This document shows positions 1 to 8,002 of a stretch of 28,426 nt of DNA, in pieces. The notes under the pieces were generated by a model. It worked only from the letters and a program-made list of their open reading frames with translations. It was not told where the DNA came from and did not search any database. The DNA is from an uncultured Clostridia bacterium (lineage in GTDB: Bacteria; Bacillota; Clostridia; Christensenellales; CAG-138). The stretch spans positions 1 through 28,426 of the forward strand of contig CALGGM010000207.1 of NCBI GenBank assembly GCA_937915925.1, given 5' to 3'. Every line of letters starts with the position of its first letter. The stretch's first letter is position 1. The translations under genes and the position numbers were made by a program.

Positions 1-2
1 TC

Positions 3-146
3 CCGGAATCGATCGCAAAGGAGTTTCATCTTTCGGTTGAGGAAGCGATGTTCTTATACAAAATACTCTATAAAATGCTGGATGAAGAACGGAACCGAAG
101 CAGTGAAACCCTGTGCGGAACCGCTTCGGAGAAAGGAAACGCATGA
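3..146 (+). CDS. C-terminal end of an unidentified protein (5' truncated)
   Basis: An open frame runs in from the window edge and stops at TGA 144-146, giving about 47 residues. The segment is predicted helical, with a stretch reading KEFHLSVEEAMFLYKI followed by a polar tail. The stop overlaps the ATG of the next gene by 4 nt (ATGA), the usual sign of translational coupling, which supports this being real coding sequence. The family is not recognisable from this fragment. A helical regulator tail is possible but not shown. Confidence 0.55.
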   Translation, partial: PESIAKEFHLSVEEAMFLYKILYKMLDEERNRSSETLCGTASEKGNA

Positions 147-808
147 AATACGGAGAAAGCACGTTCGATATCCTCTATCTGGTCTTTGCGATAACGGCGG
201 GGATCGTGATCCTGTGCAGGCGGAAGGACCGCATCGGCAGGCTCATGGGCGGCGCCGTCCTGATCCTCGGATGCGGGGACGCCTTTCATCTGATACCGCG
301 CGTGCTCAACTACTTCGTCGACGCGGATTTCACCGCGTGGCTCGGCGTCGGCAAGCTGATCACGTCGATCACCATGACGGTGTTCTATCTTCTCATGTAC
401 CGGCTGTGGCTTTGCGTGTACGAAAAGCCGGAGCGCAAAGGACTTTCCGCCGCCGTGTATGCGCTCACGGCAATCCGCATCCTTCTCTGCCTGCTGCCGC
501 AAAACGGGTGGCTTCGTAATGACAGCTCCGTACTTTGGGGGACGGTCCGCAACGTTCCGTTCGTCGCGCTCGGCGTTCTCACCGTCTGCATGTACTTTAA
601 GACCCGCCATGAGGTTCGCACGTTCCGGTCGGTCTGGTGGCTTATCGCGCTGTCGTTCCTGTTCTACATCCCGGTCGCGGTCGCCGCAAGCCTTGTCCCG
701 ATGCTCGGCATGCTGATGCTGCCGAAGACCGTTTGCTACATTGTCCTGATCGCCCTGTTCCTGCGCTATGCGGGCGCGGCGTCACAACCCGAACAAAACC
801 AAAATTGA
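143..808 (+). CDS. Multi-pass membrane protein of unknown function
   Basis: The product is 221 residues, starting at ATG 143 after an AAAGGAA ribosome site. An in-frame start at 113 is possible but has no good ribosome site. About six or seven hydrophobic segments span nearly the whole length, for example residues 8-25, 34-52, 70-91, 97-117, 132-151 and 163-212, joined by short basic loops, so it is an integral inner-membrane protein. No catalytic or transporter signature was recognised. It is coupled to the truncated upstream gene by a 4-nt overlap. Its stop lies inside the ribosome site of the flavodoxin-like gene downstream, so the three appear co-transcribed. Confidence 0.8.
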   Translation: MKYGESTFDILYLVFAITAGIVILCRRKDRIGRLMGGAVLILGCGDAFHLIPRVLNYFVDADFTAWLGVGKLITSITMTVFYLLMYRLWLCVYEKPERKGLSAAVYALTAIRILLCLLPQNGWLRNDSSVLWGTVRNVPFVALGVLTVCMYFKTRHEVRTFRSVWWLIALSFLFYIPVAVAASLVPMLGMLMLPKTVCYIVLIALFLRYAGAASQPEQNQN

Positions 809-822
809 AAGGAGCTCCTACC

Positions 823-1233
823 ATGACAATTGCAATCCGCTACTTTACCAAGTCCAAAAAGGGCAACACGAAGAAGCTTGCCGACGCCGTCGAAAAGGCG
901 ATCGGCGTGAAGGCGCAGGACGTCTCCGTCGACCTTCCCGAGCGCGTCGACCGGCTGTTTCTGATCAACGCCATGTACGCCGCGAACATCGACGACGAGG
1001 TCAAGGATTTCCTGACCCGCAACAAGGACCGCATCGGCGAGATCGTCAACATGAACACCGCCGCCACCGGCAAGTCCACGCGCGGCGCGGTCAAGGCGGT
1101 CGCCGAGCCGCTTAAGATCCCGCTCTCCGAACAGGAATTCCATTGCGCGGGCTCGTGGATCTTTCTCAACAAGGGTCTGCCCTCCGACGAGGATCTTGCG
1201 CGCGCCGGTGCGTTCGCAAAGTCTCTGATCTGA
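823..1233 (+). CDS. Short flavodoxin-like protein
   Basis: The product is 136 residues, starting at ATG 823 with GAAAGGAG at 807-814. The N-terminus (IAIRYFTKSKKGNTKKLADA) has the beta-strand followed by the S/T-x-x-G-N-T phosphate-loop pattern used by flavodoxins to bind FMN. A middle segment (VDRLFLINAMYAANIDDEVKDFL) fits the second part of the fold. Flavodoxins carry single electrons or act as quinone or flavin reductases. At 136 residues it is near the minimum for the family, and the redox partner is unknown. It is probably co-transcribed with the membrane protein upstream, and a strong bidirectional terminator follows. Confidence 0.8.
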   Translation: MTIAIRYFTKSKKGNTKKLADAVEKAIGVKAQDVSVDLPERVDRLFLINAMYAANIDDEVKDFLTRNKDRIGEIVNMNTAATGKSTRGAVKAVAEPLKIPLSEQEFHCAGSWIFLNKGLPSDEDLARAGAFAKSLI

Positions 1234-1253
1234 CGCATCAAGCCAAGCAAAAA

Positions 1254-1287
1254 TGATCCACCGAATCAGCCGGTGGATCATTATTTT
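1254..1287. terminator. Bidirectional intrinsic terminator
   Basis: A perfect 10-bp stem, TGATCCACCG (1254-1263) and CGGTGGATCA (1271-1280), has a 7-nt loop and is followed by TTATTTTT on the plus strand. On the minus strand the same stem is followed by a T-rich run. It lies between the convergent flavodoxin-like and copA genes and can end both transcripts. Confidence 0.85.
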
Positions 1288-1293
1288 TACACT

Positions 1294-3825
1294 TTATTTT
1301 GTGACGACGCCTTTATACGTGTAGCCCTCGCCCTCGATCGCAGTCTTTGCCGCGTCCTCGTCGAGCGCGTCGGAAAGCTTCACCGCGACCTCGCCGGTCT
1401 CGTGGCTTGCGCTCGCTTCCGCAACGAACGGCAGCGCTTCGAGCGCTTTTTTCACCGTCGCCTCGCAATGCGGGCACATCATGCCCTCGACCGAAAGCGT
1501 GACCGTATCGGAAGGCGCTTCCGTCTTCTCGGGCGCGGGCGCGATCGCTTTGCGCGATTTGCGCCGCGGACGGTCGTGCGACGCGTCATGGATGCGGACC
1601 AGGTTCAGCCGCAGCGCGTTCGTGACGACGCAGAAGCTCGAAAGGCTCATCGCCGCCGCGCCGAACATCGGGTTCAGCTCCCAGCCGAACAGCGGGACGA
1701 ACACGCCCGCCGCAAGCGGGATGCCGATGATGTTGTAGATGAACGCCCAGAAGAGGTTTTCATAGATATTCCGAAGCGTCGCGCGGCTCAAGCGGATCGC
1801 CGCCGCCACGTCGGACAGGTTCGAGTGCATCAGCACGACGTCCGCCGCGTCGATCGCGACGTCCGTTCCCGCGCCGATCGCAATGCCGATGTCCGCGCGC
1901 GTCAGCGCAGGCGCGTCGTTGATGCCGTCGCCGACCATGGCGACCCTGCCGTAGCGGGACAGATCGCGGATGACCGCTTCCTTGCCGTCGGGCAGCACGC
2001 CCGCGATGACCTCGTCGACGCCGACGAGCTTTCCGATCGCGTTTGCCGTGCGCGCGTTGTCGCCGGTGAGCATGACCACGCGGATGCCCATCTTTTTCAG
2101 CGCCGCGATCGCCGCGGGGCTGTCCTCCTTGATGACGTCCGCAACCGCGATCATGCCGATAAACACGCCGTCGCGGGAGAACAGCAGTGGCGTTTTGCCC
2201 TCGTCGGAAAGCGCCTCCGCCCGCTGCTTCACCTTGTCAGGCACTTTGGTCTGCGTCTCCATAAAGCGGAGGCTGCCGCCGAGCAGCGTCTGATCCAGTA
2301 CGGTTGCCGAAACGCCGTTGCCGACCAGCGTCTGGAAGTCCGCGACCCGCTCGGGAACGATCCCTTTCTCATCGGCGCAGGCGACGATCGCCTTTGCAAG
2401 CGGATGCTCGCTGCGCAGTTCCAGCGTCGCCGCAAGCTTTAAAAGCTCGTTTTCGGACATGTCGAACGGAACGACGTCGGTGACCTTCGGCGCGCCGAGC
2501 GTCACGGTCCCCGTCTTGTCGAGCGCGATCACGTCGACCTTGCCCGCCTGCTCCAACGACGCCGCGGTCTTGAAGAGGATGCCGTTCTTCGCGCCGACGC
2601 CGTTGCCGACCATGATCGCAACCGGCGTCGCAAGTCCGAGTGCGCACGGGCAGCTGATGACGAGCACCGAGATCCCGCGTGCCAGAGCATAGCTGAACTG
2701 CTGACCCACGATCAGCCACACGATCAGCGTAACCGTCGCGATCCCGATCACGATCGGGACGAACACGCCGGACACCTTGTCCGCGATCTTCGCGATCGGC
2801 GCCTTCGTCGCCGCCGCGTCGCTCACCATGCGGATGATCTGCGAAAGCGTCGTGTCCTCGCCCACGCGCGTCGCGCGGCACAGAAGATACCCGCTTTGAT
2901 TAACCGTCGCCGCCGACACCGGATCGCCCGGCGCCTTGTCGACCGGAATGCTCTCGCCGGTCAGCGCGGATTCGTTGACCGCGCCCGTGCCCTCCAGCAC
3001 CACGCCGTCGACCGGGATGCTCTCCCCCGACCGCACCGCAAAGACGTCGCCGATCCGCACCGATTCGATCGGCACCTCGGTCTCCACGCCGTCGCGCACC
3101 AGAATCGCCGTCTTCGGCGCAAGCTTCATCAGTCCTTTCAGCGCGTCGGTCGTCTTACCCTTCGAGCGCGCTTCGAGCATCTTGCCCACCGTGATCAGCG
3201 TCAGAATCATCGCCGCGGACTCGAAGTAGAAGCCCATCATGTAATCCATGACCGCCTCGCTGTCGCCGTCCACGACCGCGCGGGTCATGGCAAACAGCAC
3301 GCCGACGCTCCACGCGAACGACACGAACGAGCCGAGCGCCACGAGCGTGTCCATGTTCGGCGCGCGATGGATAAGCGCCTTGAACCCGCTGATAAAGAAC
3401 CGTTGATTGATGATCATGATCGCCGCGGACAGCACGAGCTGCACCAGTCCCATCGCGACGTGATTGTCGTTAAAGAAGGACGGCAGCGGCCAGTTCCACA
3501 TCATGTGTCCCATCGATACATACATCAACGGGATCAAAAGCACGACCGACGCGATCAGCCGCTTCAAAAGCGCCGGCGTCTCGCGATCGCGAAGCGCGTC
3601 CTCATCCACTGACGCCGCCTTGGTTTCGCCCTTTTTCGACGCGCCGTAGCCCGCGTTCTCGACCGCGGCAATGATCGCAGAAGGGCTTGCGCTGCCCTCG
3701 ACGCCCATCGAATTTGTCAGAAGGCTCACCGAGCAGCCCGTCACACCCTCGACCGCGCTGACCGCCTTTTCGACGCGCGCGGCGCACGCGGCGCAGCTCA
3801 TACCCGTTACGTTATACTGTTCCAT
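1294..3825 (-). CDS. copA: Cu+-exporting P1B-type ATPase CopA
   Basis: The product is 843 residues and pumps Cu+ out of the cytoplasm using ATP. The N-terminal heavy-metal domain has GMSCAAC (Cys11/Cys14). The ATPase core shows TGES (289-292), the transmembrane metal site CPC (392-394), the phosphorylated Asp in DKTGT (436-440), the SEHPLA motif (472-477) and GDGINDAP (632-639). The later helices carry YN (697-698) and MSLSS (726-730), the residues that define the Cu+ (1B-1) subgroup. Unusually, a second heavy-metal domain with GMMCPHC (Cys784/Cys787) sits at the C-terminus after a basic Pro/Lys-rich linker; most CopA proteins keep these domains at the N-terminus. It is the last gene of the copper operon, 28 nt after the SafE fusion, with an AGGGAG ribosome site. 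Confidence 0.97.
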   Translation of the reverse strand: MEQYNVTGMSCAACAARVEKAVSAVEGVTGCSVSLLTNSMGVEGSASPSAIIAAVENAGYGASKKGETKAASVDEDALRDRETPALLKRLIASVVLLIPLMYVSMGHMMWNWPLPSFFNDNHVAMGLVQLVLSAAIMIINQRFFISGFKALIHRAPNMDTLVALGSFVSFAWSVGVLFAMTRAVVDGDSEAVMDYMMGFYFESAAMILTLITVGKMLEARSKGKTTDALKGLMKLAPKTAILVRDGVETEVPIESVRIGDVFAVRSGESIPVDGVVLEGTGAVNESALTGESIPVDKAPGDPVSAATVNQSGYLLCRATRVGEDTTLSQIIRMVSDAAATKAPIAKIADKVSGVFVPIVIGIATVTLIVWLIVGQQFSYALARGISVLVISCPCALGLATPVAIMVGNGVGAKNGILFKTAASLEQAGKVDVIALDKTGTVTLGAPKVTDVVPFDMSENELLKLAATLELRSEHPLAKAIVACADEKGIVPERVADFQTLVGNGVSATVLDQTLLGGSLRFMETQTKVPDKVKQRAEALSDEGKTPLLFSRDGVFIGMIAVADVIKEDSPAAIAALKKMGIRVVMLTGDNARTANAIGKLVGVDEVIAGVLPDGKEAVIRDLSRYGRVAMVGDGINDAPALTRADIGIAIGAGTDVAIDAADVVLMHSNLSDVAAAIRLSRATLRNIYENLFWAFIYNIIGIPLAAGVFVPLFGWELNPMFGAAAMSLSSFCVVTNALRLNLVRIHDASHDRPRRKSRKAIAPAPEKTEAPSDTVTLSVEGMMCPHCEATVKKALEALPFVAEASASHETGEVAVKLSDALDEDAAKTAIEGEGYTYKGVVTK

Positions 3826-3853
3826 ACATCATTCTCCCTTTGCCCGTTCGGGC

Positions 3854-5131
3854 TTATTCCGTTACCGTGATCGAGCCGTGCAGCATTCCCATCCAGCAGG
3901 TGTAGGGAATCACGCCGGCTTCCTCCGCGGTGAATTCGATCAGATTGTCCCCCTCCGAAAGCGGGATGCGCATTCCCAACGCAGGGATCACGATCTCGCT
4001 GTTGCACGAGGTCAGCTTGCGCGCCTCGGCGTGGATCGTCCAGCGCACGGGCACGCCCTTTTTGACGGTGATGTCGGGATAGCCCCGCCAGTCCAGCTCG
4101 GACCGGATCTGCTGCACCGCGCCCTCGGACGCCGAGGCTTCGGCGCTCTGCGTGCCGAACACGCGCAGGTTCAGCCCCATCAGCGACGCGCCGTTGGTCA
4201 GCATCGCCATCGCCATGATCAGCACGAGCACGCCCGAGGCGATCCGCATCGGACGCGCGGCGCGTTTGTTGAGCCGCCCGCCGAGCAGCCCGAAGCCGAG
4301 CATCAGCGGCACGGTGCCGATCGCGAACACGAACATCGACGCCGCGCCCATCCACCAGCTTCCCGACGACAGCGCGTACAGCTGCATCGCCTGCAGCGGT
4401 CCGCACGGCATCAGCCCGTTCAAAAGCCCGATCCAAAGTGACGACGTGCGTCCCTTTGTCAGCCTCCCGTGCCACGAAACGGGCAGCGAAAGGCTTTTCG
4501 GGATCACGCCCGCAAGGTTCAGCGCCATCAGAAGCATCCATACCGCCGCGATCATCTGGATCGCCGCCTGCACCTTGGGCGAAAGCTTCAGCACCTGTCC
4601 GAGCCCGCCGACGATCGCGCCGGTCGCGGTATAGGACAGAACGCGTCCGAGGTTGTATAACAGGTTCGCCGTCGGAATGCGGCGCGCCTGCGCAGCGTTT
4701 GCGCTTTGCGCAAGGTTGATCCCGCCGCACATGGCGACGCAGTGCAGCGACGTCAAAAGCCCCACCAGGAACACCGCGCCGAGGCTCATGCCCTCGCGCA
4801 CGACCGGGATCTGTCCGAGGATCGCGTTGATCGGCGTATAGACAAACAGCAGAAACAGCCCAAATACGGCGGCGATCGCGCCGAGCACGATCAGGACCGT
4901 CTTCGCCGTCCCGACCGTTCCCTTCCGTCCGAGAAGCGTATAACCCGCTTCCGAGACGTTCGTTTTCAAGACCGCTTCGTCAAGCGCCGCGTCCGCCGTC
5001 AGGGTCAGTATGCCCTTCGACGCATCGGCGTACGCATCCGAGACGCCCGGCGTTTTCAGCGCCGCGCGCTTTACGGCAAGCTCGCACTGCGGGCAATGCA
5101 TTCCTCCGATGCGGTAGACCGTGTTCGCCAT
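3854..5131 (-). CDS. HMA - SafE/DsbD-like membrane - cupredoxin fusion protein
   Basis: The product is 425 residues with three parts. Residues 1-68 are a heavy-metal-associated domain with GMHCPQC (Cys13/Cys16). Residues about 75-315 are a SafE/UreH-like polytopic domain with TSLHCVAMCGG (Cys131, Cys135) and NGLMPCGP (Cys243), the paired-Cys pattern of DsbD-like transporters. Residues about 330-425 are an extracytoplasmic cupredoxin-like domain ending in YTCWMGMLHG, with Cys376, Cys412, Met414/416 and His418 as candidate copper ligands. The likely role is moving copper or reducing equivalents between the cytoplasmic chaperone domain and an external copper site. ATG 5131 is chosen because the upstream stop overlaps it (TGATG); an in-frame GTG at 5149 is possible. 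The copA neighbour supports a copper role. Confidence 0.88.
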   Translation of the reverse strand: MANTVYRIGGMHCPQCELAVKRAALKTPGVSDAYADASKGILTLTADAALDEAVLKTNVSEAGYTLLGRKGTVGTAKTVLIVLGAIAAVFGLFLLFVYTPINAILGQIPVVREGMSLGAVFLVGLLTSLHCVAMCGGINLAQSANAAQARRIPTANLLYNLGRVLSYTATGAIVGGLGQVLKLSPKVQAAIQMIAAVWMLLMALNLAGVIPKSLSLPVSWHGRLTKGRTSSLWIGLLNGLMPCGPLQAMQLYALSSGSWWMGAASMFVFAIGTVPLMLGFGLLGGRLNKRAARPMRIASGVLVLIMAMAMLTNGASLMGLNLRVFGTQSAEASASEGAVQQIRSELDWRGYPDITVKKGVPVRWTIHAEARKLTSCNSEIVIPALGMRIPLSEGDNLIEFTAEEAGVIPYTCWMGMLHGSITVTE

Positions 5132-5635
5132 CAGTCGAACACCTTCCACGTTTCAAACCGCCCGGACTCGCGTTCGAGCAGCGCGCCCGGCACGGTCACG
5201 ACGCCGTTCTCTACGGTGAACTCCGTCACCGTCACCGGGTTGCAGCCGTTCGCCGCGCGCGTGCCGACCGTGGAAAGCGGGAACTTCAGCCCGCAGTTCT
5301 GACATTCGAGCACGCCGTCGCCGAGGTATTCGAACCATGCGTACGGCGAGCCGCCGCAGCTTTGGCAGGTGTTCAGCGCAAGCCGCGCGCCGTCGCCGTC
5401 GCGAACGGCGATCAGCTGCATCGGCACCGTGCCGCCGGTGTAATCGATAAACGTCGGTTCCTCCGAAAGCGCGTCAAGTTCGATCGTAAGATCCTGCCAA
5501 TCGGCGCGCTCAGTCGCCGCTGCGGCGGGCGCGGCGGCGAGTTCTGCTTCTTCGGCTTTTTGCGCGTTGCAGGCGATGAGGATCAAAACGAGCAGAGCGA
5601 TCCCGATCGGGATCAGACGGGTGCGTTTTTTTCAT
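5131..5635 (-). CDS. DUF2318 (FtrD-like) lipoprotein, frameshifted near its start
   Basis: The intact reading frame encodes a DUF2318 domain with a CQSCGG motif and a second CQNCG motif followed by a conserved NGCNP, a Cys-rich arrangement expected to bind metal or an Fe-S centre. This family occurs beside SafE-type and copper genes. The only start with a good ribosome site (GAAAGGA) is ATG 5635, which is out of frame with the domain. The run of seven A at 5626-5632 is one base too long. With six A the product begins MKKRTRLIPIGIALLVLILIAC, a textbook lipoprotein signal with the lipobox Cys at residue 22, giving 167 residues. As written, only TTG 5586 would start in frame, with no ribosome site. 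This is a sequencing error, a phase-variable tract or a real lesion. Confidence 0.8.
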
Positions 5636-5663
5636 GGGATAAGGGTTCCTTTCGCTCGATATT

Positions 5664-5682
5664 GCCGCAGGGTGCCTGCGGC
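5664..5682 (-). promoter_or_regulatory. GC-rich hairpin in the copper-operon leader
   Basis: GCCGCAGG and CCTGCGGC form a perfect 8-bp stem with a 3-nt loop. It lies about 30 nt upstream of the first start codon, within the roughly 130-nt leader. No T-run follows, so it is not an obvious terminator; its role is unknown. Confidence 0.5.
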
Positions 5683-5746
5683 GTCGGTACCTCGGCTTCG
5701 GCCGCGCACCCGTTCCTCTGACAAACGGCCGACCTCAGCTCCGTCT

Positions 5747-5756
5747 GGTTTAAACC
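5747..5756. promoter_or_regulatory. Palindrome in the copper-operon leader, candidate operator
   Basis: GGTTTAAACC is a perfect 10-bp palindrome beginning a few bases downstream of the predicted start of transcription of the copper operon. Its position would suit a repressor. It does not match the CopY consensus (TACAnnTGTA) or a clear CsoR box, so this is only a candidate. Confidence 0.3.
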
Positions 5757-5774
5757 CTACCGATTTACTCGTGT

Positions 5775-5803
5775 ATTATATCGCATGTTGTTTCCCTTGT
5801 CAA
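5775..5803 (-). promoter_or_regulatory. Consensus promoter of the copper operon
   Basis: Read on the minus strand, TTGACA (5803-5798), a 17-nt spacer and TATAAT (5780-5775) form a perfect vegetative sigma-factor promoter. It drives the DUF2318, SafE-fusion and copA genes. A promoter this strong implies repression when copper is low. Confidence 0.85.
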
Positions 5804-5834
5804 CCGTTTCCGCCGCTTCCGTGAAAATATGCCT

Positions 5835-5862
5835 TTGCACGGCGCGGCGCGTATGCTATAAT
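5835..5862 (+). promoter_or_regulatory. Promoter of the pyruvate-kinase-like gene
   Basis: TTGCAC (5835-5840), a 16-nt spacer and TATAAT (5857-5862) are preceded by TG at 5854-5855, an extended -10. It lies back to back with the copper-operon promoter, about 25 nt before the start codon at 5887. Confidence 0.75.
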
Positions 5863-5886
5863 GAATGGGAATGTGAGGAATGATCG

Positions 5887-6864
5887 ATGAAACGAATCAA
5901 GATCTACGGGACGCTCGGTCCCGCGTGCGCAAGCGTCGAAACGCTGTCAAAGATGCTCGAAGCCGGTATGGACGGGATCCGGCTGAATCTGTCGCACGCT
6001 GCGCTTTCGGATTCGTCCGAATGGATCGAAGCGTATCAAAAGGCGGCGGACGCGTGCGGAAAGGCTGCGGAGCTTTTGATCGACATGCAGGGACCGGAGC
6101 TTCGCATCGGAGCGCTAAAAAAGCCCCTTCTTCTCGAGGACGGCGGCACGGTCCCGATCGGAAGCATTCCGTTTCCCGAGGTCGTAAATCCGTATCTTAC
6201 CGACGGACAGCAGGTGCTGCTGGACGACGGAAAGCTGCTTCTGAAGGTTTATAACGGTGCGCTTACCGTACTGCGCGGCGGCGCTTTGGAAAGCCGCAAG
6301 AGCGTCGCGCTGCCGGGCTGTTCCATCGATACCCCCGCCATGACCGAAACGGACCGAAGGAACCTTTCGGAGGCGGTCTGTTTTGGCGTTACGGGCGTTA
6401 TGCAGCCGTTTGTCCGAAGCCGCGAGGATCTTCTTGCGGTGCGAAGCGCGCTCAACGACGCGGGCGGAAGGCACATCCGTCTCTTTGCAAAGATCGAGAA
6501 TCGGGACGGGCTTTCGCATTTAGGGGAGCTTCTCCCCCATTGCGACGAGATCGTGATTGCGCGCGGCGACCTCGGAAACGCCATCCCGCTCTGGACGCTT
6601 CCGGCGGCGCAAAAGCGCATTGCTTCGGCATGCAAGGCAGCGAACCGCGATTTCACCGTGGTCACGCAGATGCTCGATTCCATGATCCGCCGACCGGTCC
6701 CGACGCGCGCGGAGCTTTCTGACGTCTTTAACGCGGTCCTCGACGGCGCGTCCTCTGTGATGCTGACCGGCGAGACCGCCGTGGGCGCGTACCCGGTCGA
6801 GGCGATCCGATATCTTGTAAAGACCGTTCGCGAGGCGGAACGGTATCTTGAAGCCGCGCTGTGA
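5887..6864 (+). CDS. Pyruvate-kinase-like barrel protein lacking the C-terminal domain
   Basis: The product is 325 residues, against about 470-590 for pyruvate kinase, which makes ATP and pyruvate from phosphoenolpyruvate. The catalytic barrel is recognisable: GPA near residue 11, RLNLSHA (Arg32, Asn34, Ser36), DMQGPELRIG (Asp66), AKIEN (Lys202, Glu204), ARGDLG (Asp228), TQMLDSM (Thr260), PTRAE and MLTGETAVGAYP. The lid domain is shortened and the C-terminal allosteric domain is absent because the frame stops just after the barrel. The K+-binding Thr that follows the catalytic Asp (DTKGP in the family) is Met67 here, and the Lys is Gln68. It could be a divergent kinase or a paralogue with another role. 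ATG 5887 follows a GAGGA ribosome site. Confidence 0.85.
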   Translation: MKRIKIYGTLGPACASVETLSKMLEAGMDGIRLNLSHAALSDSSEWIEAYQKAADACGKAAELLIDMQGPELRIGALKKPLLLEDGGTVPIGSIPFPEVVNPYLTDGQQVLLDDGKLLLKVYNGALTVLRGGALESRKSVALPGCSIDTPAMTETDRRNLSEAVCFGVTGVMQPFVRSREDLLAVRSALNDAGGRHIRLFAKIENRDGLSHLGELLPHCDEIVIARGDLGNAIPLWTLPAAQKRIASACKAANRDFTVVTQMLDSMIRRPVPTRAELSDVFNAVLDGASSVMLTGETAVGAYPVEAIRYLVKTVREAERYLEAAL

Positions 6865-6883
6865 CAAACGACAAAATTATCGC

Positions 6884-6913
6884 TTGCAATACAGGCGCAT
6901 GATATGAAATAAT
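6884..6913 (+). promoter_or_regulatory. Possible promoter of the DUF362 gene
   Basis: TTGCAA (6884-6889), an 18-nt spacer and AATAAT (6908-6913) lie about 30 nt before the DUF362 start. The -10 match is weak, and read-through from the gene upstream is equally possible. Confidence 0.35.
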
Positions 6914-6943
6914 AGAAGCAAGACAGAAAAGGAGAATCGAATC

Positions 6944-7990
6944 ATGAGCAACACCCCCATTCCCGGCAAGGACGGCAACAAATACGTCCCGTTTTCGGAG
7001 CGCACCGGCGAAAGCTCGGTCGTCTTCTTCACCCGCGATCTTTCGGAGAACGGGCTTTTGAAAATCTATGACCGCGTCAGCTCCGTGCTGACGGGCAAGG
7101 TCGCGATCAAGCTGCACACCGGCGAGGCGGAAGGCCCCAACATCATTCCGCGTCCGTGGGTCAAGACGCTGATCCATGACCGCCTTCCCGACGCGACGAT
7201 CATCGAAACCAACACCTATTACGAGGGCAGCCGCTACACGACCGAGGAGCACCGCAAGACGCTCGAGATCAACGGATGGACGTTCTGTCCTGTGGACATC
7301 ACCGACGCGGACGGCGTTGCGGCGCTGCCCGTAAACGGCGGCAAGTGGTTTTCCGAAATGCATGTCGGAAAATCGATGAAAAACTACGATTCGCTGCTTG
7401 TTCTGACGCACTTCAAGGGGCACACGATGGGCGGCTTCGGCGGCTCAAACAAGAACATCGGCATCGGCTGTGCGGACGGCAGGATCGGCAAAAAGGAGAT
7501 CCACACCGTCAAGGGCTCCGACAACATGTGGAGCATCGCCGAGGAGGAGCTGATGGAGCGCATTTCGGAGAGCACCAAGGCAACGGTCGATTTCTTCGCG
7601 CCGCATGTGTGTTACATCAACACGATGCGCAACATGTCCGTTTCGTGCGACTGCGAGGGTCCCGAGGCGGAGCCGGTCGTGACGCCGGACGTGGGACTTA
7701 TAGCATCGCTTGACATTCTCGCCGCGGATAACGCCTGCATCGATCTCATCTACAGCCTGCCCAGAGGCGGCGGCAAGGCAATGATCGAGCGTGTCGAAAC
7801 GCGCCACGGATTACGGCAGCTCAGCTATATGAAGGAGCTCGGCTTGGGCAACGACCGCTATACGCTGATCGACATCGACAACGGCGACGCCGTCATCACC
7901 GCCGCCGAAGCGGTCAAGGACGTCGACCCCCTTTGGGTGCCCGACGCCTACAACACCTTCCCCGGCAGAAACACGCGCAGGTTTTCCTGA
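6944..7990 (+). CDS. DUF362 family protein
   Basis: The product is 348 residues, starting at ATG 6944 with AAAGGAGA just upstream. The arrangement resembles the DUF362 family: an N-terminal segment with VAIKLHTGE, then THFKGHTMGGFGGSNKNIGIGC in the middle and a C-terminal segment dealing with a listed D-x-D region (DIDNGD). DUF362 proteins often occur with Fe-S domains, but no CxxCxxC ferredoxin motif is present here, so this is the stand-alone form. The biochemical function is not established. No signal peptide or membrane segment is seen, so it should be cytoplasmic. It lies 79 nt after the pyruvate-kinase-like gene on the same strand. Confidence 0.85.
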   Translation: MSNTPIPGKDGNKYVPFSERTGESSVVFFTRDLSENGLLKIYDRVSSVLTGKVAIKLHTGEAEGPNIIPRPWVKTLIHDRLPDATIIETNTYYEGSRYTTEEHRKTLEINGWTFCPVDITDADGVAALPVNGGKWFSEMHVGKSMKNYDSLLVLTHFKGHTMGGFGGSNKNIGIGCADGRIGKKEIHTVKGSDNMWSIAEEELMERISESTKATVDFFAPHVCYINTMRNMSVSCDCEGPEAEPVVTPDVGLIASLDILAADNACIDLIYSLPRGGGKAMIERVETRHGLRQLSYMKELGLGNDRYTLIDIDNGDAVITAAEAVKDVDPLWVPDAYNTFPGRNTRRFS

Positions 7991-8002
7991 AGTGATCTTT
8001 CC

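Noticed and set aside
5636..5770. Riboswitch in the copper-operon leader
   Set aside because: The leader has one clear hairpin and one palindrome but no conserved riboswitch core that I can recognise.
5887..6864. Ordinary full pyruvate kinase
   Set aside because: Length, missing C-terminal domain and the Thr-to-Met change argue against calling it pyk without testing.
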